A stretch of 64,000 nucleotides of DNA. Source: Mucilaginibacter sp. OK098 (GTDB lineage Bacteria > Bacteroidota > Bacteroidia > Sphingobacteriales > Sphingobacteriaceae). The stretch lies in assembly GCF_900142915.1 (NCBI RefSeq), contig NZ_FRCM01000005.1, positions 1 to 64,000 of the forward strand. Direction: 5' to 3'. Under the pieces are notes generated by a model. It was not told the origin of the DNA. It worked only from the letters and a program-made list of their open reading frames with translations, and did not search any database. This document shows positions 11,334-20,752 of the stretch, one piece after another. The translations under genes and the position numbers were made by a program. How positions within the stretch are numbered: the stretch's first letter is position 1; every line of letters starts with the position of its first letter.

Positions 11334-13415
11334 TTAGTCGTTATATAATTCCTGTGACCTTTGAACTCTTGAACGAACAAATAGGAACGATAGCAGAATT
11401 AATACTAATATACCAAGCAATATATACAGGTTGTAATTTTCCCAGAACTTGGTTATAGCACTCTTTGTATCAACATACTCAAGGTTTTCGCTTGTTTTAT
11501 TAATGTTAAACAGGTATTTATTTGAGTTAACATCAGTTACGCAAACGTTGCTTGATAGCGTTGAAAGCTGCTCAGTGATTGATCTTGAGGCAGCCAAGAA
11601 TGCATCAGAAATATGCGAACCGGTTGCTGTAAGCACCAGGGTAGCATTGTTGCTTCGCCCATAAAATATTTGAGCAAGCCCGTTTGAAGTTGTATCAGAT
11701 AAAGAATATACAACCTTATTGTTATCAGTATTGTACAACCTGAAGTTTTGATTAAACTTAATAGGCGCATCAGGGAACTGATTTAATAAAGGATCTTCCT
11801 TATTTAAAAGGGCAATAATATTGTATTTTTTCAGATCGCCGGCCGGTATATCGCTTGAGTATGAAAACTCAGGGAAGTTATTAGCATTGATGTTGTTATT
11901 TAACTCGTAAATAATTTCGCCAATTGCACCTGCTGCATATTTAGCATAATCCTTTGATACAACTATACGTGTTGTACCGGTGTTAAATGCTTCAGGATAT
12001 TGATAAAAGCTCAGATCGTTTGAGATGAACGGGTTTTTTGATTCAAGATATGATTTGTCAACATCAACCTCTCCAAAGAAATTGATAAAGCTGTTCTTAC
12101 ACAAACCATTGGTAGGGAAAAACCTGAACTCAGATTCCAGCGTGTTATATTTATGGTGTTGGTAGCGGTTAATAGTTACCGAAGTATTCAATTTACCTGA
12201 GGCATCAAGCTTTTCGCTGCTGATCAGCAACCCGTTAAGGTAGATGTTGAAATAGCCTCTGTCGCCAGGGCTTAAGCCGCTGTAATTACCAATAAACCTG
12301 ATCTCAACTTCTTTAGGTGTAAAGTTAAAATCGCTGTTTTTAAAGGTAAAGGCGCTTTTTAATGACCCAATGCCTGAAAGGAAATCGCTTGTTCCGCCAA
12401 TTTGTTTCAGTGATAACTTTGAACGGTTCTCATCTACATTTTTAAAGTATGAATTTTGAGCCTGGTCAATTAAAAGGTAATCGCCAAAGGTTGAATTTAA
12501 AATATTGATATTACCTAAGGCAGTAATAGCTTTTTCATAACCTGCATCATCACCACCGCTTACAAACAATATTTCGGAAGGTACAGATTCTGTTGAAACA
12601 GATTTGTGCGCTACCATAACACCTCTTTCGCTAACCATCTGGGTTACGGTGTCAGTTGCGGTTGACATTGATTTGGCCAGGTAAAAGATCCCCTCGTTTG
12701 ATTGAGGCGATACCTTTATTAGCGAGCGTTTATCTTCAGGTAATATTGATAAGCTACCTACTTGTATATAGTTCTTTATGCTATCAGGCACTTGCCCTGC
12801 TTCAAAGACCATTATTTTTTTATTTGAAGTTTTTTTAAGCCTTGCATATGCCCATGCTACTGCCTTCAAATCGTGCAGGCTTGGTTCGGCGGGATAAACA
12901 ATAGCTCTCTTTGAATCAAAGCAATTGCTTATGTTAACATCGTTTAACCCGGTTTTGTTATTTCTAACCAATGATAAGTAGGAATAGTCCTTTACCTTAA
13001 GCCACATGGCAGGGTTGTCAAGATCCTTACAAATGTCATCGCTAATTGTCAGCAATGTTTTAATCTGGATCTTCAGGAACTTATCCGTCGAAAGATCTTC
13101 CCGGCTCAGGTTAAGCGAAATCTTTTGTATGGAATCTTTTGCAAGACGTGCGCTATAAACGGGCCTGTCATTGATAATTATATTTATAAAAGAGTGATCT
13201 TTTAATAAAGCCTGCGACGGCTCAAAATATAATACCAGTTTGCTTCCGTTCATTTCCACCAAAGGCGAAATCTTAACGTAAAAAGAACTTGCGCCACTCA
13301 TGCCATAAATGGCGTCATCATTATGTCCTAATGATTTGAAGGACACAACACTCTGGGCCAATGATGCCTTACTTAAAAGAAATACAAGGGCTAATAAGGT
13401 TAAAAATTTGTTCAT
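11334..13415 (-). CDS. BcsB-like periplasmic subunit of polysaccharide synthase
   Basis: 693 residues. A signal peptide (MNKFLTLLALVFLLSKASLA) is followed by a long beta-rich periplasmic region and a single C-terminal membrane helix (about 655-680, YILLGILVLILLSFLFV) with a basic tail. This is the BcsB plan. Family features include the early SKLVLYFEPSQALL and INIIINDRPVYSARL segments and the later repeat of this beta-sandwich (GYFNIYLNGLLISSEKL). BcsB guides nascent cellulose through the periplasm and is required for BcsA activity. Here the synthase partner is the downstream GT2. The start lies 13 nt after the stop of the histidine kinase gene, so kinase and subunit are co-transcribed. No outer-membrane BcsC-type porin is visible in the window. 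Confidence 0.75.
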   Translation of the reverse strand: MNKFLTLLALVFLLSKASLAQSVVSFKSLGHNDDAIYGMSGASSFYVKISPLVEMNGSKLVLYFEPSQALLKDHSFINIIINDRPVYSARLAKDSIQKISLNLSREDLSTDKFLKIQIKTLLTISDDICKDLDNPAMWLKVKDYSYLSLVRNNKTGLNDVNISNCFDSKRAIVYPAEPSLHDLKAVAWAYARLKKTSNKKIMVFEAGQVPDSIKNYIQVGSLSILPEDKRSLIKVSPQSNEGIFYLAKSMSTATDTVTQMVSERGVMVAHKSVSTESVPSEILFVSGGDDAGYEKAITALGNINILNSTFGDYLLIDQAQNSYFKNVDENRSKLSLKQIGGTSDFLSGIGSLKSAFTFKNSDFNFTPKEVEIRFIGNYSGLSPGDRGYFNIYLNGLLISSEKLDASGKLNTSVTINRYQHHKYNTLESEFRFFPTNGLCKNSFINFFGEVDVDKSYLESKNPFISNDLSFYQYPEAFNTGTTRIVVSKDYAKYAAGAIGEIIYELNNNINANNFPEFSYSSDIPAGDLKKYNIIALLNKEDPLLNQFPDAPIKFNQNFRLYNTDNNKVVYSLSDTTSNGLAQIFYGRSNNATLVLTATGSHISDAFLAASRSITEQLSTLSSNVCVTDVNSNKYLFNINKTSENLEYVDTKSAITKFWENYNLYILLGILVLILLSFLFVRSRVQRSQELYND

Positions 13416-13428
13416 TGGTTTGTCAATA

Positions 13429-14775
13429 TTAATTTATTACGTAAAATTCAACTTTAAAATAATTTCCATGATCATCGCTGCGATACGATAGATCACCACC
13501 CATTTCCTGGGTCATCAATTTTGCTATAGAAAGGCCTAATCCAAGGCGGCTTTCAGTATGTTCTGATGCTTCGCTTAAAGCATTTAATTTGTTAAACATC
13601 ACTGCCAGTTCATCCTGGCCAATTGGAATACCTTCGTCTATTACTTCAAAAACAAATTTCTGGCGTTGTAAGCTGGTTACAACCCTGATGTTATTATTTG
13701 TTTGGGAAAATTTTATAGAATTTGACAATAAGTTTTGAAATACCTGGCCAACAAAAACACGATCGAGGTTTACATTTATCGGCGATTTCTGGATATTATC
13801 AACCAAATGAATGTTTTTCATCTGCGCTGTTTCTATTAAACCTTTAAATATATGCTGAACCTCTGCGTTGATATCAAAAACTTCCAGTTTAAACCTCATC
13901 TCAGGCGACTCGATCTCTTTCACATCCATTAGTTTATTTAACAGGTATTGCATTTTTTCAGATGCTTCTGAAATATAACCTGTAAGTTCAACCTGGTCTG
14001 AGCTTAACCGATAACTCTCATCTTTCAGCATATTGTTACTCATAATGATAGAACCCGTAAGGTTTTTAAGATCATGACCTGCTATATTTATAAAGTTATT
14101 TTTTTGATTGTCAAGCTTGCGAAGCTGCTCATACTGCGCATCAATGATATTATTTTTTTCAGCGATATCGTGATTTTGCTCCTTAAGCTGCTCGTTTGAT
14201 TTCCCGATCAATAATTGCGAACGCACATCGCGCTCTATTATCTTATAGCGTGCACCCGGAACAAAACATGAAATTAATGCAATTACAAAGAAAAATTGCC
14301 CGCCGTTATTAATAACAAGATCTAAAGTGTAATTACTGAACAGGGTAAAGAATATGGCAAGCAATACCATTGCAAGTAGCGCCTGTATAACAGAGTTAAT
14401 AGGCTCCCAAAATACCATCAGGTTAAAGAAAAGGAAGATGGCGCCGTAAAGTAAATAATAAACATTTAGTTGTTGAATATCAACTATATTGCATAATAAG
14501 GCCGAAGTAACAGATATTAATAATAGTGATATATGTAATAATAATCTATAATTATAGTTCTTACGTTGAAATAAACTGTACAGGGCCAGTATAACAAGGT
14601 CGGTAATAATACGAACAATGAAGAACTGAAGCCATATACTATTAGCAAAGATAAAATCAACGATGCTGAACAGAGGGTAAATAAATAATATCATCCATAT
14701 GATATTATTTGTCTGATACCAGGCCTTCCTTGATATTTCTTTTAAAAGTTCTTCTTTTGTTAATTGAACAAACAT
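13429..14775 (-). CDS. Membrane-bound sensor histidine kinase, first gene of the polysaccharide operon
   Basis: 448 residues. Five or six membrane helices occupy residues 25-175 with little extracellular sequence, then a coiled coil (about 185-225), a HisKA domain with phospho-acceptor H234 in GHDLKN, and a HATPase_c domain. The N box is NLLSNSIKF and the G2 box is LGLGLSIAKL. The G1 box reads DEGIPIG, lacking the second glycine of DxGxG. There is no receiver domain and no adjacent response regulator, so it is an orphan kinase or acts as a local sensor. Its place as first gene before the BcsB-like gene suggests that the stimulus it senses is tied to polysaccharide output or cell-surface state (inference). 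Confidence 0.85.
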   Translation of the reverse strand: MFVQLTKEELLKEISRKAWYQTNNIIWMILFIYPLFSIVDFIFANSIWLQFFIVRIITDLVILALYSLFQRKNYNYRLLLHISLLLISVTSALLCNIVDIQQLNVYYLLYGAIFLFFNLMVFWEPINSVIQALLAMVLLAIFFTLFSNYTLDLVINNGGQFFFVIALISCFVPGARYKIIERDVRSQLLIGKSNEQLKEQNHDIAEKNNIIDAQYEQLRKLDNQKNNFINIAGHDLKNLTGSIIMSNNMLKDESYRLSSDQVELTGYISEASEKMQYLLNKLMDVKEIESPEMRFKLEVFDINAEVQHIFKGLIETAQMKNIHLVDNIQKSPINVNLDRVFVGQVFQNLLSNSIKFSQTNNNIRVVTSLQRQKFVFEVIDEGIPIGQDELAVMFNKLNALSEASEHTESRLGLGLSIAKLMTQEMGGDLSYRSDDHGNYFKVEFYVIN

Positions 14776-14865
14776 TCTTAGTTTTCTTAAATTATGATAA
14801 GATTCTTGTTATCTATAAATTTAATTCATATAAAGTAAATCAAAATATTTAGATCGTTAGTAAAC

Positions 14866-16017
14866 ATGTTTTGCACATATAAACATATTGTACCCATTCA
14901 TGCCAACTTTATAAAAAACATATTTATACTTATGTTAATTATAGCTGTGTCAGCCAATATAGCAAAAAGCAATCCAACCACTCCAATTTCCCGGTTAATA
15001 GCCTTTAAACGGGCAAAAAGCCTGGATAATGGCATTAGTATATCATGGTATGAACAAACCTGGAACAAGGATATTTTAGCTAAAAACCCCTTGAAAACCA
15101 CTGATTTCGAACTTTTAAAACAACTTGGCTTTAAAAGTCTCAGGCTCCCTATTGCTTTTGCATATTTTGAATCTGAGCATATTCCGGTTGAGCAATTATT
15201 TACCCACATTGATAATTTTGTTAAGCAGTGCAGCCAATACGGGTTTAAGGTAATAATAGATTATCACAATGGTAATTTTAATGATACTAACTATAATGCC
15301 GAAACGCCAAAGCTTATTGACCTGTGGACAAAGCTGGCAAAAAGGTACATTCATGTTAGCCATGATAATCTTTTTTTTGAGCTTTACAACGAGCCTCCCC
15401 ATATGGATCCTCAAATTTGGAAGGATGCTGCGTACAATATTGTTAATGCTATAAGGAAAATTGATAAAGAACGGACATTAATTATAGGTGCCTCAAATTA
15501 TAACAGCATCTATGAATTGAGCCGATTTGTACGGCTTGCCGATGAAAATGTTGTGTATACATTCCATTTTTATGAACCTTTTTTGTTTACTCACCAGGGT
15601 GCAGCGTGGATTGGCGACCAGGAATCAACCATTGGGGTGCCATTTCCATACAATGCGGAAAAGTTTCCTGAACTAAATTTAAAGGCAAAAAACACTGATG
15701 GGGAGAAAAATTATAATAAATATAAGCTGGATGGTAATGAACAATCTGTTAAGGATAAATTGCGGATAGTAAAAAACTGGTCTGACAAATATTATGTGCC
15801 CATACTTTGCGGCGAATATGGCGTTTATAACAAATATGCCGATGTTGAAAGCAGGTGCCGGTATGTAAAAACGGTACGCCAGGCATTAAAAGCCTTAAAG
15901 ATACCAGGTATGATGTGGGATTATAATGGTAATTTTTCCATTTTTACCGGCGAGCCATCAATTGATAACCTACCCGGTTGCATGAAGGATGCTATTAGCT
16001 ATAACCCGCAAAAATGA
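14866..16017 (+). CDS. Secreted glycoside hydrolase family 5 (endoglucanase-like)
   Basis: 383 residues. The N-terminal hydrophobic segment (about 15-34) looks like a signal peptide or anchor preceded by a polar stretch. The GH5 (beta/alpha)8 signature is clear: RLP near 93, DYH with H134, acid/base E176 in LYNEPPH, H234 in YTFHFY, and nucleophile E317 in LCGEYGV. GH5 enzymes cleave beta-1,4-glucans or mannans with retention. The gene diverges from the GT2/BcsB-like operon with only 90 bp between the start codons, so the two probably share a control region. Cellulose-type operons commonly encode a glucanase (BcsZ, GH8, in Proteobacteria); this GH5 could play that part. Substrate cannot be fixed from sequence. 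Confidence 0.9.
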   Translation: MFCTYKHIVPIHANFIKNIFILMLIIAVSANIAKSNPTTPISRLIAFKRAKSLDNGISISWYEQTWNKDILAKNPLKTTDFELLKQLGFKSLRLPIAFAYFESEHIPVEQLFTHIDNFVKQCSQYGFKVIIDYHNGNFNDTNYNAETPKLIDLWTKLAKRYIHVSHDNLFFELYNEPPHMDPQIWKDAAYNIVNAIRKIDKERTLIIGASNYNSIYELSRFVRLADENVVYTFHFYEPFLFTHQGAAWIGDQESTIGVPFPYNAEKFPELNLKAKNTDGEKNYNKYKLDGNEQSVKDKLRIVKNWSDKYYVPILCGEYGVYNKYADVESRCRYVKTVRQALKALKIPGMMWDYNGNFSIFTGEPSIDNLPGCMKDAISYNPQK

Positions 16018-16042
16018 TAAGCTTATTATGGTTATAAATAGC

Positions 16043-16050
16043 TAACTTTG
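16043..16050 (+). promoter_or_regulatory. -7 promoter element of the desaturase gene
   Basis: TAACTTTG is a perfect TAnnTTTG. The expected -33 TTTG is not present. The start would lie about 10 nt before the ATG at 16067, giving a very short leader. Confidence 0.55.
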
Positions 16051-16066
16051 CGCTATAATATTTATT

Positions 16067-17047
16067 ATGAGATTTTTTGAAGAAAAGCGACGCGAAGTGA
16101 TGAAGCACATCGAAAAATTCATGCTTGAAAAAAAGGATGAATATTTGAAGCCCGTCGATACCATCTGGCAACCATCTGATTTTTTGCCCGATTCCTCGCG
16201 CGATACTTTTTTCAGTGAAATTAAAGAGCTACAAGAAAGCGCCCAGGGTTTATCATATGATTTGATAGCTGTGCTGGTTGGTGATACTATTACCGAAGAA
16301 GCTTTGCCAACTTATGAATCATGGTTAACCATGGTTGAGGGCGTATCGCGCAATGAGGATGGTGGCTGGATGCAATGGACCAGGCATTGGACCGGCGAAG
16401 AAAACCGTCATGGCGATCTGCTTAATAAATATCTATATCTTTCCGGCCGTGTAAATATGCGGATGATGGAGGTATCAACCCAATATTTAATCTCCGATGG
16501 TTTTGATATCGGTACCGGACACGATCCTTACCGTAACTTTATATACACCTCTTTCCAGGAATTAGCTACTAATGTTTCGCACCGCCGTGTTGCCTCGCAG
16601 GCAAAAAAAGACGGTGATACCTTACTATCAAAAATGTGTGGTGTTATAGCCAGTGACGAAGCCCGCCATGCTAAAGCATACAAATATTTTATTGAAAAGA
16701 TCTTTGAAGTTGACCCTAACGAAGCCATGGTTGCTTTTGAGGACATGATGCGGAAAAAGATAGTAATGCCGGCTCACTTTTTACGTGAGGTTGGTTTAAA
16801 AATAGGCCAAACCTTTGGACATTTTACCGATGCGGCACAACGCCTGGGTGTTTACACCGCTATTGACTACGTTGACATTTTAAAAGAACTGATAGAAGAC
16901 TGGCATATTGAAAGCATGGTTGACCTGAACGAGACCGGCGAGAAAGCCCGCGATTATATCATGAACCTGCCCAACCGTTTATTGCGGGTTGCCGACAGGA
17001 TGAAAAATCCGGGACTTGAATATAAGTTCAGCTGGATAAACGGGTAG
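16067..17047 (+). CDS. Acyl-ACP desaturase (FA_desaturase_2 family)
   Basis: 326 residues, close to the family length. The two diiron ligand motifs of the soluble ferritin-like desaturases are present: EENRH (111-115) and DEARH (197-201), with further helical acidic residues (E72/E77 region; E165 in FQELA). The enzyme inserts a double bond, usually at delta-9, into acyl chains carried on acyl carrier protein, using O2 and reduced ferredoxin. It is cytosolic and helps set membrane fluidity. There is no signal peptide and no operon partner. It follows the GH5 gene by 49 bp but has its own Bacteroidota -7 element. Confidence 0.93.
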   Translation: MRFFEEKRREVMKHIEKFMLEKKDEYLKPVDTIWQPSDFLPDSSRDTFFSEIKELQESAQGLSYDLIAVLVGDTITEEALPTYESWLTMVEGVSRNEDGGWMQWTRHWTGEENRHGDLLNKYLYLSGRVNMRMMEVSTQYLISDGFDIGTGHDPYRNFIYTSFQELATNVSHRRVASQAKKDGDTLLSKMCGVIASDEARHAKAYKYFIEKIFEVDPNEAMVAFEDMMRKKIVMPAHFLREVGLKIGQTFGHFTDAAQRLGVYTAIDYVDILKELIEDWHIESMVDLNETGEKARDYIMNLPNRLLRVADRMKNPGLEYKFSWING

Positions 17048-17117
17048 ATTGAGGTTAAAGGCGAAAGGTAAAAGCTGAAAGGTAGCTGCATTTTTATATC
17101 GGCACTAATGGGGTTGC

Positions 17118-18734
17118 TTATTCCTCCTTTTCTACTTTGAAACCTGGCTTTTGATAATCTTTTGGTTTATAATCATCGGGGATCTGGATGGTGTTTCCGT
17201 CTCGTAATGCGGTGTAATGCGGTGACATGATCTCCACGCCGGCCTCGTTAAACTTATCTTGTATATTTTGATGAAGGTTTGAGTATATAACTGCCATTTT
17301 ATGCGATAACGAGGTATATGCATTTACCTGGTAAGTAACGTTAAAATCATTCAGATCAGTTTGTAAAACAAAAGGCTTGGGCTCGGCTAGTATCCCATCG
17401 GTAGCCAGGGCAGCATCAATCATCAAACCATGTATAATATGCCACGGAGCATCATACCCTATAGTTATGCTGGTATGCAATATCAATCCCAAATTCTTTG
17501 ATGATGTGGTGTAATTAACCACAGCCCCACCCAATATTGTAGAATTTGGAACAGTTATATCTTCATTTTTTATGGTGCGGATGCGGGTTATCAATAAGTT
17601 TTTCTCTACTACATCGCCCGTAATTTCCCCAACCTTTACCCGGTCGCCAATTTTAAATGGTCGCATATAAGTAAGTACTAACCCCGCAACCATATTTGAA
17701 ATGGCCGAAGATGAACCAAAAGAAAAAAGCACGCCCAAAAAAACGGTTACTCCCTGGAAGATCTTTGAATCTGAACCTGGCAAATAGGGGAAGATCACCA
17801 CGAACATAAAGGCATAAAGTAAAACCCTTATGATGTTATAAGTGGGTATTGCCCATTCCGGGTAAAAGCCTTTGATAGTAAATGACCCATTTGCAATTTC
17901 ATCGGCAATAAATTTTATCAGCTTAACAATATAACGGGTCACCAAAAAAATAACTGCTATAGTTAATAAATTGGGGATATAATGAAAAATGCTCAGCAGT
18001 ATAGCCTTTACCGGGTTTATTACATAACCAAGCAGCTCAGTGGCAATAGGCTTTGTCCACGGGAAAATCAAAAATGCTACAGGCAACGCCAGGTATATCA
18101 GCAGTATTATAACCAGTAAGCGTAAAACACGCATTGCGCTTGTGATGAATGGCAAAACCTTGTTTGCATAGCCTACCGGGGCGCCCTGCTCGCCTAATTT
18201 GGCTATCCTGCTTTCCCATGCTTTCAACAGTTTTGCGTTTAACCACCTGAATGCCTTTTTAACCAGCCATATCAGCAGCAGCAATGCAAATAAAACGGCA
18301 ATAGCTTCAAGTATGCTGATTATAACATCTTTAACACTGTTGTTTTTAAATACGTTGCCCAGTCGTTTTTTTAAAATATTAAGATAATTTGCAGCAAGCT
18401 GAGGCCTGTCCAGCTCAGAGAATTTAGCGTCAGCACTATTAACAGCCATTATTAATTGCGATTTATAGCTGATTATGGATATTACCGAATCGCTTTTTAA
18501 TACCAGCGAATCCGGATTAAAATCAAACCGCGATATAATATCGCTTAGGCGCTTGCTTACAATTTGGGCCCGCTCTTTAGGCTGAAATAAGCCCTGGCCG
18601 GTGTAAAATTTAAAAAGGGTATCCTGGTTCACAATTACAGGTTCGCCTGAATTGAGAGCAGGTTTTTGCGCTTTTGCAATAAATACCGAAAGCAATAAAA
18701 ATAAAATAAGGTAAGGATGGCGTAGCATAGGCAT
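17118..18734 (-). CDS. MscS-family mechanosensitive ion channel
   Basis: 538 residues. A signal peptide (residues 1-22, ending AKAQ) and a periplasmic N-terminal domain (about 23-130) precede several membrane helices. The pore helix and beta domain are the conserved part: SFGSSSAISNMVAGLVLTYM, RPFKIGDRVKVGEITGDVVEKNLLITRIRT and VPNSTILGGAVVNYT. This is the larger multi-helix MscS subtype. The channel opens when membrane tension rises and releases solutes on hypo-osmotic shock. It is probably co-transcribed with the 108-residue protein just upstream (29-bp gap). Confidence 0.92.
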   Translation of the reverse strand: MPMLRHPYLILFLLLSVFIAKAQKPALNSGEPVIVNQDTLFKFYTGQGLFQPKERAQIVSKRLSDIISRFDFNPDSLVLKSDSVISIISYKSQLIMAVNSADAKFSELDRPQLAANYLNILKKRLGNVFKNNSVKDVIISILEAIAVLFALLLLIWLVKKAFRWLNAKLLKAWESRIAKLGEQGAPVGYANKVLPFITSAMRVLRLLVIILLIYLALPVAFLIFPWTKPIATELLGYVINPVKAILLSIFHYIPNLLTIAVIFLVTRYIVKLIKFIADEIANGSFTIKGFYPEWAIPTYNIIRVLLYAFMFVVIFPYLPGSDSKIFQGVTVFLGVLFSFGSSSAISNMVAGLVLTYMRPFKIGDRVKVGEITGDVVEKNLLITRIRTIKNEDITVPNSTILGGAVVNYTTSSKNLGLILHTSITIGYDAPWHIIHGLMIDAALATDGILAEPKPFVLQTDLNDFNVTYQVNAYTSLSHKMAVIYSNLHQNIQDKFNEAGVEIMSPHYTALRDGNTIQIPDDYKPKDYQKPGFKVEKEE

Positions 18735-18763
18735 GTTTTTCTGTTTAAAGCTACTAAAAAATG

Positions 18764-19090
18764 TTATCCTTCTAAAACCAGCGTTATTTTGCCATCTTTT
18801 GCCAGTTCTTCAAAAAGTGCGTTTAATATTGATTCGAGGGTAAGGGAATTTACATCATCAACATAATGCTCTGAACGGGTTATAAGCAGTCCCGTCCCTT
18901 TTATTTCAATGCGGAACAAAAAGCCTTCATAAATTTCAGGCTCCGAAATTTCGACTGCACCATCTTTATTTTCAATTATAAAGCTGATATCGCTTTGTTT
19001 TTGCTGTTGGAACAACGGATTTAACTTTTGCTGCAGTAATGTTAGCAGTTGATCTGTTGTAATGGTTTTATGGAGATCTAAGATTTTCAT
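18764..19090 (-). CDS. Hypothetical protein upstream of the MscS channel
   Basis: 108 residues, cytosolic by appearance (no signal peptide, no membrane helix). It is acidic, with alternating strand-like and helix-like segments: ISFIIENKDGAVEISEPEIYEGFLFRIEIK, then a C-terminal helix LTLESILNALFEELAKDG. I do not recognise the family. The 29-bp spacing to the channel gene on the same strand implies one transcript. Confidence 0.65.
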   Translation of the reverse strand: MKILDLHKTITTDQLLTLLQQKLNPLFQQQKQSDISFIIENKDGAVEISEPEIYEGFLFRIEIKGTGLLITRSEHYVDDVNSLTLESILNALFEELAKDGKITLVLEG

Positions 19091-19235
19091 AGGAGATGTG
19101 TTACTTAAATAATTACAAGCACCGGCTAATATTGTTTCGATATTGTAATATCAGCTTATAATTCTCCGGCTTTTTGCTTTAAGCCTTCTGCTTTCCGATC
19201 AAATACCGGATATTTACTTATCAAACATCAACTTT

Positions 19236-20258
19236 ATGAAATATAAATTATTGGGCCGGTCAGGCCTTAAAGTTTCGGAATTATGCCTGGGCACCATGGG
19301 TTTTGGCACTGAAGGCGGCTGGGGCGCGGATAAGGAAACAAGTTTTGCTATTATGGATGCTTTTGCCGAAGCCGGCGGCAATTTTTTAGATACTGCCAAT
19401 GTTTATAAGCTGGGAACCAGTGAAAAAATAATAGGCGAATACATCAGCAACCACGACCGCGATTACTTTGTATTGGCCACCAAATATTCCTTAAAGGATA
19501 ATTTAACCAACCCTAATGCATCAGGCAATAACCGCAAAAATATGATGCGGAGTGTTGAGGAAAGCCTTAAGCGATTAAAAACTGATTTTATTGATGTGCT
19601 TTACCTGCATATTTGGGATGATATAACCCCAATTGATGAGGTATTACGGGCAATGGATGATTTAATTAAACAGGGTAAAGTAAATTATGCCGCTATAAGC
19701 GATACGCCTGCATGGGTTGTTGCCAAAGGCAATACCCTTGCCCAGCTGATGGGTTGGAGCCAGTTTGTAGCCCTGCAGGTTGAATACAGCCTGCTTGCCC
19801 GTACACCCGAACGTGAGCTGATCCCTATGGCTAAACATTTCGGCATTACTGTTACCCCCTGGGCGCCATTGGGCGGCGGGGCTTTAACGGGCAAATACCT
19901 TAGAGGCGAGGATGGCAGAATAAAGGCAGAAAGCGTACGCCGGAATGACAGGAGCACCGATATTACAAAGGCTGTAGTTGCCATTGCAGATGAACTGGGC
20001 ATCTCGGCTAGTAACGTTGCTTTAAAGTGGACCACTCAGCAAGGCTTTTCATCTATCCCTATTGTAGGTGCAACAAAAATAAGCCAGCTTGAAGATAACC
20101 TTAAAACTGTTGACGCTGAATTAAGCAAAGCCCACTTGCAAAAGCTGGATGAAGTAAGCGCTATCCAATTGGGTTTCCCCGGCGATTTTTTCAGGGAAGA
20201 GGCAGTTAAGACAAATACCTTCGGTGGATTTTACGATAAGGTAGAAAAGCGTGTTTAA
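19236..20258 (+). CDS. Aldo/keto reductase
   Basis: 340 residues with a complete AKR fold signature. LCLGTMGFGTEGGWG lies near the N terminus. The catalytic tetrad is D (FLDTANVY), Y of the same motif, K (LATKYS) and H (YLHIWD). The NADPH site near the C terminus is SIPIVGATKISQLEDNL. The TANVYKLGTSEKIIGEYI segment is typical of the Tas/YghZ-like (potassium-channel beta-subunit related) branch. It reduces aldehydes or ketones with NADPH in the cytosol; the natural substrate is unknown. A strong terminator follows at 20282. Confidence 0.92.
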   Translation: MKYKLLGRSGLKVSELCLGTMGFGTEGGWGADKETSFAIMDAFAEAGGNFLDTANVYKLGTSEKIIGEYISNHDRDYFVLATKYSLKDNLTNPNASGNNRKNMMRSVEESLKRLKTDFIDVLYLHIWDDITPIDEVLRAMDDLIKQGKVNYAAISDTPAWVVAKGNTLAQLMGWSQFVALQVEYSLLARTPERELIPMAKHFGITVTPWAPLGGGALTGKYLRGEDGRIKAESVRRNDRSTDITKAVVAIADELGISASNVALKWTTQQGFSSIPIVGATKISQLEDNLKTVDAELSKAHLQKLDEVSAIQLGFPGDFFREEAVKTNTFGGFYDKVEKRV

Positions 20259-20281
20259 TTAAAAAGTGCCTTATTTACCCG

Positions 20282-20326
20282 AAAACCCTTGTTTTAGAGC
20301 CTGAGCTTTTAAACAAGGGTTTTTTT
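20282..20326 (+). terminator. Terminator of the aldo/keto reductase gene
   Basis: AAAACCCTTGTTT (20282-20294) pairs with AAACAAGGGTTTT (20311-20323), followed by T residues. A 13-bp stem. Confidence 0.9.
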
Positions 20327-20395
20327 GTCCGGGTGATAAGGTTTAGGGACTTCATAAAATTAATACTAAAACAGCCATAAGCAACACCGTATTTT

Positions 20396-20418
20396 CACCC
20401 AATTTTATTGGGTGTTTT
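20396..20418 (+). terminator. Small terminator-like hairpin
   Basis: CACCCAA (20396-20402) and TTGGGTG (20408-20414) with a 5-nt loop, then TTTT. No gene immediately precedes it on the plus strand beyond the reductase, so it may be a back-up terminator. Confidence 0.5.
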
Positions 20419-20552
20419 CCGCAAAGTTTTTGCGTATAATCCGCAATCGTTAACTGTTAATATAGTTTTGTTGAGCAGTAATTAATTATTGATCAATAAG
20501 TACTTCAGAGCTATAAGGAATAAATTCTATGGATTTCGTATAAAACTAAAAA

Positions 20553-20580
20553 TGCCCGTTATGTTTTAGCATAACGGGCA
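20553..20580 (-). terminator. Distal clpC-side terminator
   Basis: TGCCCGTTATG/CATAACGGGCA, an 11-bp stem. On the minus strand it is followed by TTTTTAGTTTT. It sits just past the duplicated clpC tail described in the next entry, mirroring the terminator after the real clpC end. Confidence 0.8.
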
Positions 20581-20599
20581 CGTTTTAAAGTATCAGGAA

Positions 20600-20623
20600 T
20601 TTATTTATTTCTGCTCTTCTTCC
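20600..20623 (-). pseudogene. Vestigial duplicate of the clpC 3' end
   Basis: These 24 bases match the real clpC end (20802-20825) at 23 positions. Read on the minus strand, the frame gives KQEEEQK followed by TAA, against KPEEEEQK-TAA in clpC. A terminator follows both copies. This looks like a relic of a tail duplication, or of an insertion that displaced the original end. Too short to code for anything on its own. Confidence 0.6.
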
Positions 20624-20629
20624 TGTTTC

Positions 20630-20736
20630 CGCAGGGTCTCTCAGAGAGGACCCTGCGTTGTGTTTGCAGAAACTTACGATATAGGAGAATGCCGTATACC
20701 TAGCAAGCGGCACAGGGTCCCTTTCAGGAGACCCTG
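20630..20736. repeat. Pair of CAGGGTC/GACCCTG palindromes
   Basis: The first hairpin has arms CGCAGGGTC (20630-20638) and GACCCTGCG (20649-20657). The second has CAGGGTC (20713-20719) and GACCCTG (20730-20736) in a similar context. Both lie between the vestigial clpC tail and the true clpC terminator, so they look like one inserted palindromic element of about 110 bp. Confidence 0.6.
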
Positions 20737-20752
20737 CGGGGACAAAACATAA

